Shown here: piece after piece, positions 53,539-63,558 of the stretch
Layout: every line of letters begins with the position of its first letter
Position numbering within the stretch: position 1 is the stretch's first letter
Source of the DNA: Paracoccus sp. DMF-8
GTDB lineage: Bacteria > Pseudomonadota > Alphaproteobacteria > Rhodobacterales > Rhodobacteraceae
Direction of reading: 5' to 3'
Length of the DNA: 64,000 nt
NCBI RefSeq assembly: GCF_029309835.1
Contig: NZ_JARJHL010000005.1
Coordinates: 124,001 to 188,000, forward strand
Made by a program: the position numbers and the translations under genes
The notes under the pieces: model-generated
What the model was told of the DNA's origin: nothing
What the model saw: only the letters and a program-made list of their open reading frames with translations
The model's database searches: none

Positions 53539-54656
53539 ATGACCATCACCATCACCGATATGCGCAAGCGCTTCGGCAAGACCGAGGTTCTGCGCGGCAT
53601 CGACCTGACCATCGAAAAGGGCGAGCTGGTCGCGCTGCTTGGCCCATCGGGATCGGGCAAGACGACGCTGCTGAAAATCATCGCCGGGCTGGAATGGCCG
53701 GATGCGGGCGGGCTGGTCGTCGATGGCGCGAACTGGCTGGATCTGGCCGCGCAGGACCGCCGCATCGGTTTCGTCTTTCAGCATTACGCGCTGTTTCCGC
53801 ATATGTCGGTGCGCGACAATATCGCCTTTGGCCTGACCGTGCGCCCGCGCGCCGAACGGCCGGGGCGCAAGGTCATCGCCGACAAGGTGAACGAATTGCT
53901 GACGCTGCTGCAGATCGCGCATCTGGGCGACCGCTATCCGGCGCAACTGTCGGGCGGCCAGCGCCAGCGCGTCGCCTGGGCCGCGCCCTGGCGATCGAAC
54001 CGACGGTTCTGCTGCTGGACGAACCCTTCGGCGCGCTGGATGCCGCGATCCGCCGCGATCTGCGGGCATGGCTGCGCGAGGTCCATGTCGCGACCGGGTC
54101 GACCTCGATCTTTGTGACCCATGATCAGGAAGAGGCGTTTGAACTGGCCGACCGCGTCGTCGTCATGGGCGACGGCCGGATCGAACAGATCGGCGATGCC
54201 GACCAGATCCACGACCACCCGGCGTCACCCTTTGTCGCGCGGTTCATGGGCGCGACGACCGAACTACCCGTGACCCTGCGCGCGGGCCGTGTCGATGCGC
54301 CGGGGCTGGATGCCGCGCGGATCGAGCGCCGCGCCCTGCCCGACGGTCCCGCGACCCTGTTCCTGCGCCCCGAGGACATCACCCCGATTCCCGACCCCTC
54401 GGGCTGCTGGACGATCACCGACATCAACAGCACCGGAACCGCGCTGCTGCTGACCCTGACCGACGATCAGGGCAGGCGCATCGACAGCACCCTGCCCCGC
54501 CGCCTGCCAGAGGCCCGCGCGCTGACCAAAGGCACCCGCGTCCACCTGCGCCCCGAAGGCGGCGCGATCTTTCCCGGCCCGCGCGACGCCGCAGCCCCCG
54601 CAGGCGCCAGCGCCCTGCCCCAACCCCTGCCGACCCCCAAGGAGAACGCCAGATGA
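53539..54656 (+). pseudogene. cysA: Sulfate/thiosulfate ABC transporter ATPase (frameshifted)
   Basis: One missing C near 53978 breaks the frame: QRQRVA should continue LGRALAIEPTVLLLDEPFGALD, which is present one frame over. Joined, it gives about 372 residues. Walker A GPSGSGKTT, Q-loop FVFQHYALFP, signature LSGGQRQR and Walker B LLLDEP are all present, followed by a TOBE-like C-terminus. The unusual order cysA-sbp-cysT-cysW puts the ATPase first. The stop shares ATGA with sbp. Confidence 0.85.
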
Positions 54657-55651
54657 ATTTCCCCCTGTTTCGCGCCGCAGCCCTTGCGCTGATCGTCGGT
54701 GCCGCGCCTGCGCTGGCGCAGGACAAAATCCTGAACGTCAGCTATGATGTCGCGCGCGAGTTGTTCGACGCGCTGAACCCGAAATTCGCCGAAAGCTGGA
54801 AGACGCAATCCGGCCGCGACGTGACCATCGACCAAAGCCACGGCGGTTCCTCGCGTCAGGCCCGCGCCATTCTGGAAGGGCTGCCGGCCGATGTCGTGAC
54901 CTTCAACCAGGAAACCGACATCGACGTTCTGGTCGAAGGCGGTCTGGTCGATCCCGAATGGCGTCAGGCTTTCCCGAACGGCGCCTCGCCCTTCTATTCG
55001 CTGCCCGCCTTCCTTGTGCGCAAGGGCAACCCCAAGGGCATCACGGATTGGGACGATCTGGCCCGCGACGACGTCCAGCCGGTATTCCCGAACCCCAAGA
55101 CCAGCGGCAATGCGCGCTATACCTATCTGGCGGCCTATGCCTATGCGCTGGAAAAAAACAATGGCGATGACGCGGCTGCGCAGGAATTCGTCAAGAAACT
55201 GCTGGGCAATGTCCCGGTCTTTGACACCGGCGGGCGTGCTGCGACCCAGACCTTTGCCGAGCGCAATATCGGCGACGTTCTGGTCACCTTCGAGGCCGAA
55301 ACCGGCGGGATCGCCGCGCAATATGCCGATCAGGGCTTTGAGCGCGTGACCCCCTCGCTCAGCCTGTTCGCCGCCTTCCCCGTCGCCGTGGTTGCACAAA
55401 ACGCCGAAAAGAACGGCTCGACCGAGGTGTCCACCGCCTATCTGAACTGGCTTTACACCCCCGAGGCGCAGGACATCATCGCCCAGCACCATTACCGTCT
55501 GACGAACGAGGAAATCGCGGCCAAATATGCCGCCGAACTGCCTGAGGTCAAACTGGTCACGGTCGATGAGGTCTTTGGTGGCTGGGACAAGGTGCGCGAA
55601 GAGCATCTGGCCGAAGGCGCCATCCTCGACACGGTCTTTGTCAACCAATGA
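54653..55651 (+). CDS. sbp: Periplasmic sulfate-binding protein
   Basis: 332 residues with a signal peptide ending at ALAQD (residue 23). The sulfate-binding signature YDVARELFDALNPKF and the family block NPKTSGNARYTYLAAYAYA are intact. It delivers sulfate (or thiosulfate) to the CysTW permease. It is the only undamaged gene of the four-gene transporter and overlaps cysA upstream and cysT downstream by four bases each. Confidence 0.95.
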   Translation: MNFPLFRAAALALIVGAAPALAQDKILNVSYDVARELFDALNPKFAESWKTQSGRDVTIDQSHGGSSRQARAILEGLPADVVTFNQETDIDVLVEGGLVDPEWRQAFPNGASPFYSLPAFLVRKGNPKGITDWDDLARDDVQPVFPNPKTSGNARYTYLAAYAYALEKNNGDDAAAQEFVKKLLGNVPVFDTGGRAATQTFAERNIGDVLVTFEAETGGIAAQYADQGFERVTPSLSLFAAFPVAVVAQNAEKNGSTEVSTAYLNWLYTPEAQDIIAQHHYRLTNEEIAAKYAAELPEVKLVTVDEVFGGWDKVREEHLAEGAILDTVFVNQ

Positions 55652-56490
55652 CAGCCGCCGCGCCCATCTGCGCAAAACGCGTCCTGCCGGGGTTCACCCT
55701 CAGCCTCGGCACGACGCTGCTTTTCCTGACGCTGGTCATCCTGATCCCGATCGTCGCGCTGGTGCTGAAGGGCGCCGAAATCGGGCCGCAGCGGTTTTTC
55801 CAGATCATCACCTCGCCCCGCACCCTGTCGGCCCTGCGCGTGACGGTGACGGCGGCGGCGGTCGCCACCGTTTTCAACGCCGTCTATGGCCTGCTGATGG
55901 CCTAGGTGCTGGTGCGCTATGAATTCCCCGGCAAGCGGATTCTGGATGCGCTGATGGATATTCCCTTTGCCCTGCCGACCGCCGTCGCGGGCCTGTCGCT
56001 GACGGCGCTGTTTTCGGCCAATGGCTGGTTCGGCCCGGTGCTGGACGCGCTTGGGCTTGAGGTCGTCTATACGATCTGGGGCGTCATTCTGGCGATGACC
56101 TTCACCTCGATCCCCTTTGTCGTGCGCACCGTCCAGCCCGTGCTGGAGGATCTGGACCCCGCGCTGGAACAGGCCGCGCTGACGCTTGGGGCGCGGCCCT
56201 GGCAGATTTTCACCCGCGTCGTCTTTCCGGCGATCCTGCCCGCCTTTCTGGCCGGATCGACCATCGCCTTTGCCCGCAGCCTTGGCGAATTCGGCGCCGT
56301 CGTCTTCATCGCGGGCAACAAGCCGAATGAAACCGAAATCGCATCCCTGCTGGCCTTCATCCGGCTGGAGGAATACGACTATACCGGCGCCTCGGCGATT
56401 GCGCTGGTGCTGCTGATCTTTGCGCTGGCCCTGCTGTTCATCTCGAACCTGATCCAGATGTGGGCCGCGCGCAGGCGAGGAAATCTATGA
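55648..56490 (+). pseudogene. cysT: Sulfate permease CysT with internal stop codon
   Basis: An in-frame TAG at 55903-55905 interrupts the gene after 85 codons; the frame itself is not shifted. A Trp codon (TGG) would fit here (LLMAW-VLVRYEFPGKR). The joined product of 280 residues has six predicted membrane helices and the permease EAA loop (EQAALTLGARPWQIFTRVVFPAILP). It is a nonsense change rather than an indel, unlike the other breaks. The end shares ATGA with cysW. Confidence 0.87.
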
Positions 56491-57322
56491 GCCATTCCGT
56501 TGCGATCCATCACGCCCCCGGCCAAAGCCGCCTGATGCCGCGCCTGCTGATCGGGCTGGCGTATCTGCTGACGCTGCTGCTGGTCGTGGCGCCCCTGACC
56601 TATATCTTCTACCGCGCGCTGTCCGAGGGCTGGGCCACCTATTCCGCCAATATCCTGAACCCGCAGACGCTGCATGCGATCTGGCTGACGGTGCTGGTCG
56701 CGCTGATCGTCGTGCCCCTGAACATCGCCTTTGGCATCGCGGTCGCATGGACGGTCGCCAAGTTCCGCTTTCCGGGGCGCGGCATTCTGGTCACGCTGGT
56801 CGAGATCCCCTTTTCCGTGTCCCCGATCATCGCGGGCATCTGCTATCTGCTGCTTTACGGGCGGCAGGGGCTGTTGGGGCCGTGGCTGATCTCGCATGAC
56901 ATTCAGGTCATGTTCGCCCTGCCCGGCATCGTGCTGGTCACGCTGTTCGTCACCGCCCCTTTGTCGCGCGCGAGGTACTGCCCCTGATGCAGTCGCAGGG
57001 CACCGATCAGGAAGAGGCCGCCGTGACGCTAGGCGCGAATGGCTGGCAGATCTTTACCCGCGTCACGCTGCTCAATATCAAATGGGCGCTGCTTTATGGT
57101 GCGGTTTTGTGCTCGGCCCGCGCGGTCAGGGAATTCGGCGGGGTGTCTGTCGTGTCCGGCAATATCCGGGGCAGACTAACACCTGCCTCCTGCAGGTGGA
57201 ACTGCTGTTCAACGACCTGAACATCGTCGGCGCCTTTGCCGCGGCATCGACCCTGACGCTGATCGCGCTGGTCGCGCTGATCCTGAAATCCATGCTGGAG
57301 GGGCGGCGCGAGGCGCTCCTAG
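56487..57322 (+). pseudogene. cysW: Sulfate permease CysW (multiple frameshifts)
   Basis: Starts MSHSVAIHHAPGQSRLMPRLL. Two single-base deletions are evident: near 56960 (TAPFVARE expected) and near 57164 (RGQTNT expected). A third indel is likely near 57315, because the last frame runs past the TAG at 57320-57322 to 57420 and into convergent glxA. The EAA loop [23 protein letters not shown] is intact, and AVREFGG differs from the usual AVGEFGG. The end given is therefore an estimate. Confidence 0.8.
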
Positions 57323-57324
57323 CT

Positions 57325-58291
57325 CTATGCGCGCCCGCCCGGAAACGCTGGCGGTATTCCCCGGCGTCAGCCTGCGTGATCCGGGCAAAGACCTTGCGGA
57401 AGGCGCCGGGATCGCCATAACCCACCTGCCACGCAATCGCGTCCACCGCCATATTCCTCGACTGCAGCAGATCCTGCGCCCGCGCCACCCGCAGCCGCTG
57501 GCAATAATCGGTCGAGGTCAGCCCTGTCGCCTTGCGAAACCGCCGCAGAAAGGTGCGCGGCTCCAGCCCCGCGACATCGGCCAGCCCGGCGACCGTGATG
57601 TCCTGCAGGGTGCTGGCCTGCAGCCAGTGCTGCACCTTCAGGACCGCCGCATCGCCATGGGTCAGGCGCGGAGAAAAGCCGCTATACCAGCTTTGCGCCC
57701 GGCCCGGCGGGTCGATCAGCAGGAAACAGCGCGGTTTCCAGCATGACGGCAGGGCCAGAAAACGGTCCAGCAGCTTCAGCCCCAGATCGGTCCTGGACAT
57801 CAGCCCGCCCGCCGTGATGATGTCGCCATCGTCGATCAGCAGCCGGTCCCCCTGCATCCGCGCATCGGGGAAACGCTGGCGGAAGCGGTCCAGATAGGAC
57901 CAATGCGTGGTCACCGCGCTGGCCCTTGAGCAGCCCGGTTTCGCCCAGCAGGAACGCCCCCGCGCAGACCGAGGCCAGAACCGTCCCCCGGCCGTGACAT
58001 TCGCGCAGGCCAGGCCGCCAAAGGCGCCGCCGCATCGGGGGAAATCGGCTCCTCCATGCTGGGGAGCAGGATCGGGACGGTGGGGACGCCGGTATCAGCG
58101 CCGTCCACGCGGACGGGCACGCCGGCATCGGCCCGCCAATGGCTGACGCGGACGCGCGGGCGGCGCGCGCCCATCAGCCGTTCCGCGATCACGAACAGGT
58201 CCGTCAGCCCCAGCACCGCCGATTGCTGCGCGCCGGGATAGATCAGGATGCCGAATTCGACCGTATCGCCTGCCGATCTGCCCTCTGTCAC
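57325..58291 (-). pseudogene. GlxA-family AraC regulator (frameshifted)
   Basis: Starts MTEGRSAGDTVEFGILIYPGAQQSAVLGLTD, the DJ-1/PfpI-like domain of GlxA regulators; VLASVCAGAFLLGETGLL is its nucleophile-elbow region. The C-terminal AraC domain (EPRTFLRRFRKATGLTSTDY) is in another frame. Two single-base insertions, near 58020 and 57915, split it. The last frame also runs past the probable stop (TAG at 57325-57327) to 57126, so a third indel is likely. It is divergent from a cysteine hydrolase, a common pair; the effector is unknown. Confidence 0.8.
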
Positions 58292-58382
58292 TTTCGCCCC
58301 TGTTTATGTCGCTTTCGCCGATGGGCAGACAGGACCGCCCTGCGCCAGTGATCCGACCTGACGAACAGACAGGAACCCTGTC

Positions 58383-58930
58383 ATGAGCAAGCGCGCGATC
58401 ATCGTCGTCGATATCCAGAACGATTATTTCCCCGGCGGCAAGAACCCTTGGTCGGTAATGACACGGCCGCCGCGAATGCCGCCAGCGTCATCGACCACGC
58501 CCGCGCCAATGGCGATCAGGTCATCCACGTCCGCCACGAATTCCAGTCGCCCGACGCGCCGTTTTTCATCGCCGGGTCGGACGGTGCGCAGATCAGCACC
58601 ACCGTCGCGCCGCAAGACGGCGAAACCGTCGTGACCAAGCACCACCCCAGTTCCTTCCACGGCACCGGACTGGACCAGATGCTGCGCGACCGGGGCGTCA
58701 GCGATGTCGTCGTCATCGGCGCCATGAGCCATATGTGCATCGACGCCACCACCCGCGCCAGCGCCGACAGCGGCTTTGCCACCACCGTCATCCATGACGC
58801 CTGCGCCACCTGCGATCTTGCCTTTGACGGCAAGACGGTCGCGGCAGGGGATGTTCACACCGCGATGATGGCCGCGCTGGCATTCGCCTACGCCAATGTC
58901 ATCTCGACCGGGGAATATCTGTCCCAATAA
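58383..58930 (+). pseudogene. Isochorismatase-like cysteine hydrolase (frameshifted)
   Basis: MSKRAIIVVDIQNDYFPGGK, with the catalytic Asp of VVDIQND, then one missing base near 58447 moves the text to the next frame (LVGNDTAAANAASVID). The rest has the lysine in VVTKHHPSSF and the nucleophile Cys in GAMSHMCIDATTRAS. Joined, it gives 182 residues. The family hydrolyses amides such as nicotinamide or N-carbamoyl compounds. It is divergent from the GlxA-type regulator that probably controls it. Confidence 0.85.
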
Positions 58931-59027
58931 GCGCCTTTCGTGCCGCCCGCCCCGCGCGCCGCTTGCGGCATGGGGCAGGCGCTGCCATTCTGGCGCCATC
59001 ACCAGCCGCAAGCCGGGGCGCAGCCAG

Positions 59028-59402
59028 ATGATCGGGAAAAACGGGCGGAACGCGGCCGGTATCGCCGCGCTGATCCTGACATCGACCGGAACATCCGTGA
59101 TCGCGGGACAGGCAATCACAGGGCAGGCAGGCGCCGCGCCGCCAGACGATCCCGACATCGCCGTTCTGGCCGGGCCCTGCGCCAGTTGCCACAGGCCGGA
59201 CGGGGTGTCGCCAGGTGAGATCCCCTCCATCGCGGGGCGTAGCGCGGCGGAATTGCGCGAAAGGATGCTGGGCTTTCGTGACGGTGCCAGCGATGCGCAG
59301 GCCACCGTCATGCCGCGCCTGATGCGGGGCTATTCTCCGGCGGAAATCGACCAGCTTGCCGCCTATTTCGCGGGCTCCGCGCAAGCGGAGGCACCGGAAT
59401 GA
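59028..59402 (+). CDS. fccA: Monoheme cytochrome c, sulfide-dehydrogenase subunit
   Basis: 124 residues from the ATG at 59028. A signal peptide covers about residues 1-28, then one heme site CASCH at 51-55 and a probable axial Met in TVMPRLMRGYS. The size and the adjacent flavoprotein indicate FccA, the electron acceptor of flavocytochrome c sulfide dehydrogenase. Only one heme motif is present, whereas the Allochromatium subunit and SoxE carry two. Its stop shares ATGA with the next gene. Confidence 0.82.
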   Translation: MIGKNGRNAAGIAALILTSTGTSVIAGQAITGQAGAAPPDDPDIAVLAGPCASCHRPDGVSPGEIPSIAGRSAAELRERMLGFRDGASDAQATVMPRLMRGYSPAEIDQLAAYFAGSAQAEAPE

Positions 59403-60677
59403 GCCGCCACCACCCTGACCCGCCGTCATGTCCTGACCTCTGCCGCCGCGACGCTGGCCCTGCCCGCATTGACCCGCGCCAATGCCGCATCGGCCCATGT
59501 CGTGGTGATCGGCGGCGGCTTTGGCGGGGCAAGCGCCGCCCGCGCCCTGCGCCGCGCCAACCCTGATCTGCGCGTGACCCTGATCGAGCCTGCGCTGCGG
59601 TTCCAGACCTGTCCCTTTTCCAACCTGTATCTGGGGGGCCTGCGCGATTGGGACAGCATCGGCCACGGCTTCGACGGGCTGCGCCGGGCGGGAATTCAGG
59701 TGATCCACGACCACGCCAAAGATATCGACAGCGCCGCACGCAGGGTGACGCTGGCCGGTGGCGCGCTGCTGGACTGGGACCGGCTGGTCCTGTCGCCCGG
59801 TATCGACATGCGCTGGAACGCGCTGCAAGGCTATGACCAACAGGCCGCCGAAATCGCCCCCCACGCATGGAAGGCCGGGCCGCAAACCCGGCTTTTGCGC
59901 CGCCAGATGCAGGCGATGCCGGATGGCGGCAGTTTTGTCATGGTCATCCCCGAAAACCCCTTTCGCTGCCCGCCCGGCCCCTATGAACGCGCCAGCATGG
60001 TCGCGCATTATTTCAAGACCCACAAACCCCGCGCGAAAATCCTGCTGCTGGATGCCAAGGATGCGTTTTCGAAACAGGCCCTGTTCCAGCAGGGCTGGCA
60101 GGCGCTTTACGGCGACATGATCGAATGGATCGGGCTGGCCGATGACGGGCAGGTGCTGCGCGTCGATGCGCAGGCGCTGCAGGTCGAAACCACCTTTGGT
60201 CAGATCCACAAGGCCGATGTGCTGAACGTCATCCCGCCACAAAAGGCCGGGCTGATCGCCGAACGCGCGGGCGTGGTCGACCGGACGGGATGGGTGCCGG
60301 TCCATGCCGCCAGCTTTGCCGCGCGGCTGGTGGATCATGTCCATGTCGTCGGCGACGCGACCATCGCCAGCCCGATGCCGAAATCGGGCTTTTGCGCCAG
60401 CGCGCAGGGCAAGGTCGCCGCCGCCGCGATTGCCGCCGATCTGGCCGGGCGGGATGCGCCCGGGGCGGTGTTTGCCAATACCTGCTACAGCCTGATCGGC
60501 CCGGATTACGGGATTTCCGTCGCGGGGGTCTATCGCGCCGAAGACGACCGCGTGGTCGAGGCGCCGGATTCGGGCGGGGTCAGCCCGATCGACGCCGGTC
60601 CCGATTTCCGCGCGGCCGAGGCGCGCCATGGCGCGGGCTGGTATGCCGCGATCACGGCGGATATCTGGGGGGCCTGA
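59399..60677 (+). CDS. fccB: Flavocytochrome c sulfide dehydrogenase flavoprotein
   Basis: About 425 residues. A twin-arginine signal (TRRHVLTSAAATLALPALTRANA) starts near 59415 and is followed by the FAD-binding VVVIGGGFGGASAARAL, the cysteine in FQTCPFSNLYLGG and the C-terminal FCSD domain (FANTCYSLIGPDYGISVAG). The expected ATG at 59399 overlaps the fccA stop but is in a different frame, so one indel between 59402 and 59415 is likely; a TTG at 59469 is the first standard start in frame. It oxidises sulfide to sulfur in the periplasm and passes electrons to FccA. Confidence 0.85.
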
Positions 60678-60720
60678 CGCCCCCGGAAGGGATATCTGGG
60701 GGCCTGACACCCCCGGAAGG
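60660..60720. repeat. Tandem duplication of a 30-bp hairpin element
   Basis: Two copies (60660-60690 and 60691-60720) differ by one extra G and one G/A change. Each contains GGGGGCCTGAC(G/A)CCCCC, a 5-bp GC hairpin. The first copy contains the fccB stop codon. They lie between convergent fccB and the GST gene and have no T-run, so termination is unproven. Confidence 0.75.
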
Positions 60721-60724
60721 CAGG

Positions 60725-61357
60725 TCAGCCCTTGCTCGCCTCATCCGCCAGCACGCGCCGGACCGCCTCATCCGCGCCGATGCGGTCGCGCAGGGCGTTC
60801 AGGTTCGGCCAGCGCGCCAGATCGTCGGGAAAAACCGCTCTGGCCCAACGGATCATCGGGAAGATATAGGCATCCGCGATGCTGCGCCGGCCCTTGCCGT
60901 CGCCCACCATCCAGTCGCGGCCCTGCATGTGCTCGTCAAGGATGGTCAGCTTTTTCGCGATCATCAGCCGCGCCGCCTCGACCACGGCATCACGCGCCGC
61001 CTTGTCCGTATCGGTGGTGAAACGGTCGGTCATGAAGAACGGCCAATAGGCGGCATGCAGGTCGCTGGTCAGAAAGGCGGTCCATTTGTGCAATTCCGCC
61101 GCGTGGCGCGGGTCGCCATTGCCGCCCAGGCCCGCCTCGGGGTGCTTTTGCGCCAGATAGTCCAGAATCGCCGAGGCCTGGGTCAGGATCCAGCCATCAT
61201 CCTCGCGCAGCACGGGCACGGCGCCGGTCGGATTGACCGCCAGCAGTTCCTCGGATCCGTATTTGACGCGATGGGCGACATAGGGCTGGCCGATCCATTC
61301 CAGAACGATATGGGGCGCCAGCGAACAGGCGCCGGGCGAATAGAACAGGGTGGTCAT
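60725..61357 (-). CDS. Glutathione S-transferase, beta-class-like
   Basis: 210 residues from the ATG at 61357, with AAAAGGAG upstream. The N-terminal thioredoxin-like domain has Cys11 in SPGACSLAPH (beta-class catalytic Cys) and the glutathione motif PTGAVPVL and TQASAIL. An all-helical C-terminal domain follows. The substrate is unknown. It is convergent with fccB. Confidence 0.92.
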   Translation of the reverse strand: MTTLFYSPGACSLAPHIVLEWIGQPYVAHRVKYGSEELLAVNPTGAVPVLREDDGWILTQASAILDYLAQKHPEAGLGGNGDPRHAAELHKWTAFLTSDLHAAYWPFFMTDRFTTDTDKAARDAVVEAARLMIAKKLTILDEHMQGRDWMVGDGKGRRSIADAYIFPMIRWARAVFPDDLARWPNLNALRDRIGADEAVRRVLADEASKG

Positions 61358-61447
61358 CAGGGGCTCCTTTTGGGGTCCGGTGGCATATCCTATAGACCCG
61401 CAGGGTGACTTTTCCAACGCAGGCAGCGCCGTGACGGTTTCCGCCGC

Positions 61448-61475
61448 GCCCCGCGCCCCGCGCCCCGTGCCCCGT
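61448..61475. repeat. Four tandem 7-mers in the GST/oxidase gap
   Basis: GCCCCGC twice, then GCCCCGT twice, directly repeated, in the divergent intergenic region between the GST and PuuB-like genes. It is a simple repeat and could vary in copy number. Confidence 0.6.
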
Positions 61476-61567
61476 GACACCGGGGCGCCCGCGGTGCTAT
61501 CAGCAGCGGGAATCGCGACGGGCCAGCCCCCGCGAAAAGCCAGCACACAAAGGCCGGACGGATCTGG

Positions 61568-62878
61568 ATGAACCTGCTGTATGTCAATGATCGCAAAGGC
61601 GAATACCCCCCCAGCCTTTACGCGGGAACACGCGATCCGCTGGCACCCTTTTCCGCCTTGCAAGGCGAGGCGCGCGCCGATGTCGCGATTGTCGGCGGCG
61701 GCTATACCGGGCTTTCCGCCGCGCTGCATCTGGCGCAGGCGGGGCTGAGCGTCACCCTGCTGGAGGCGCATCGCGTGGGCTTTGGCGCATCCGGGCGCAA
61801 TGGCGGGCAGGTCGGTTCGGGCCAGCGGCTGGAGGTCGATGATCTGGAACGCATGGCCGGGCCGGACACCGCCCGCCAGCTTTGGGATCTGGCCGAGGAC
61901 GCCAAGGTTCTGGTCCGCGACATTGCCGCGCGCAGCGGCGTGCCCCTTCACGACGGTGTCGCCCATGCCTTTGCCACGGCGCGCGAATTCGACCATGCCC
62001 GGCGCAATATCGACCGGCTGGCGCGCAACTACGGCTATGACCGGATCACGGCCCTTGGGCAGCAGGATTTCCGCGCCATCCTGCCCTCGGACCGCTATGT
62101 CGGCGGAGAGCTGGACATGGGCGCGGGCCATCTGCATCCGCTGAACCTTGCGATCGGCATGGCGCGGCTGGCCCGTGACGCGGGCGCCACCATCCATGAA
62201 AACAGCGCCGTCCTGCGCATCCACCATGCGCAGACGGCGGGCGGGCTGTCGGTCCTGACCACCGACAGCGGCGTGCTGCGCTGCAACCATGTCATTCTGG
62301 CCGCCAATGCCTATCTGGACCGGCTGGACGGCAAGGTCGCGGCCCGCGTCATGCCGATCAACAATTACATCGTCGCGACTGAACCCCTGGGCGACCGCGT
62401 GACGCAGGTACTGACCCGCGACATTGCCGTCCATGACACGAAATTCGTGGTGAATTACTGGCGTCTGTCGCCCGACCAGCGGCTGATCTTTGGCGGGGGC
62501 GAGACGCTGAGCTATCGTTTCCCCACAGATATCGCGGCCAAGGTCCGCAAGCCGCTGCTGCAGATCTATCCCGGCCTTGCCGATGTCGCGCTGACCCATG
62601 CCTGGGGCGGATCGCTGGCGATCACCCGGACGCGGATGCCCTGCGTCATGCGGCCCGCGCCGAATTGCCTGTCGATCAGCGGCTATTCGGGACATGGCGT
62701 CGCACTGGCGACGCTGGCCGAGCGGATCATGGCGCGGGCAGTGACGGGACAGGCGGGCGAATTCGACGTCATGGCCCGGCTGACCCCGCCCCCCTTCCCC
62801 GGCGGCGCGCTGTTGCGCCAGCCGCTGCTGGTCGCGGGGATGACATGGTTCGCGCTGCGCGACAGGCTGGGTTTCTAG
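61568..62878 (+). CDS. FAD-dependent amine oxidoreductase, PuuB-like
   Basis: 436 residues of the DAO family: N-terminal LYAGTRDPLAPFSALQGEARADVAIVGGGYTGLSAALHL and the GASGRNGGQ block are typical of gamma-glutamylputrescine oxidase (PuuB/OrdL). That enzyme oxidises gamma-glutamyl-putrescine in polyamine breakdown, but no other puu gene is nearby, so the substrate is unproven. The GST gene is divergent. Confidence 0.85.
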   Translation: MNLLYVNDRKGEYPPSLYAGTRDPLAPFSALQGEARADVAIVGGGYTGLSAALHLAQAGLSVTLLEAHRVGFGASGRNGGQVGSGQRLEVDDLERMAGPDTARQLWDLAEDAKVLVRDIAARSGVPLHDGVAHAFATAREFDHARRNIDRLARNYGYDRITALGQQDFRAILPSDRYVGGELDMGAGHLHPLNLAIGMARLARDAGATIHENSAVLRIHHAQTAGGLSVLTTDSGVLRCNHVILAANAYLDRLDGKVAARVMPINNYIVATEPLGDRVTQVLTRDIAVHDTKFVVNYWRLSPDQRLIFGGGETLSYRFPTDIAAKVRKPLLQIYPGLADVALTHAWGGSLAITRTRMPCVMRPAPNCLSISGYSGHGVALATLAERIMARAVTGQAGEFDVMARLTPPPFPGGALLRQPLLVAGMTWFALRDRLGF

Positions 62879-63543
62879 CTGCCCTGCGTGTCGGCGGCGG
62901 GCGTTGTCGGTGTCTCTGACGCCTTGGTCTTGAGTTCGCGCAGCGCGGCGATACGGTCGGCCATCTTCTTTTCGCGGCGGCGGTGATAGGCCTTGATCAG
63001 GGGCACGGTCAGGTAATGCCCGATCGCCCCGGCGATCACGCCCGGAATGATGCTGCCGACCGCATAGGGCAAAAAGATCTGTTCGTAAAACCCGTGCAGA
63101 TGCGCCCAATGCATGTCGCGTTCGGTAAAGACCGCCAGGAAATTGTTCCAAAGCTCGCCCCCGGCGCGGGCGAATTCGCCGGGCAGGGTCTTGATCGAAA
63201 TCGTGCCCTCGGTCCCCAGAAGCCACCGCCCCGTGGTCAGCGAAGCCATCGCCATGAAGGGCGTGGTCAGCGCATTGCCGACGAAGGTCCCCAGAAGCGC
63301 GGCCAGAATATTGCCCCGGATGATCCATGCGCACAGCGCCGCGCCCAGAAAGTGAAGCCCGAAAAACGGCGTAAAGGAAATGAAGATCCCGCAGGCAAAG
63401 CCGCGTCCGATCCGGCTAGGCGGGTCGGGCAGCCGGCGCATGCGGTGCAGGACATATTGCGTTGCCCGTTTCCAGCCGCCGCGCGGATAGAACATTTCGG
63501 TGGCAAGCTGGCCATAGGTCCGCGGGTTGCGGCGCTTGAACAC
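62875..63543 (-). CDS. DUF2062 membrane protein
   Basis: 222 residues: KRNPRTYGQLATEMFYPRGGWKRA at the start, then two or three membrane helices (about 48-75 and 80-110, around FTPFFGLHFLGA), the DUF2062 core, and a basic C-terminus. Function unknown. It follows relA/spoT on the same strand, the common order in Rhodobacteraceae. Its end overlaps the convergent oxidase end by four bases. Confidence 0.9.
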   Translation of the reverse strand: MFKRRNPRTYGQLATEMFYPRGGWKRATQYVLHRMRRLPDPPSRIGRGFACGIFISFTPFFGLHFLGAALCAWIIRGNILAALLGTFVGNALTTPFMAMASLTTGRWLLGTEGTISIKTLPGEFARAGGELWNNFLAVFTERDMHWAHLHGFYEQIFLPYAVGSIIPGVIAGAIGHYLTVPLIKAYHRRREKKMADRIAALRELKTKASETPTTPAADTQGS

Positions 63544-63558
63544 GGTGTCGTCCCTTTT

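Noticed and set aside
53539..59402. The damaged sulfate/regulator/sulfide block as a horizontally acquired island
   Set aside because: Base composition and codon style match the rest of the window, and there are no mobility genes or flanking repeats. The only anomaly is the indels, which sequence error can explain.
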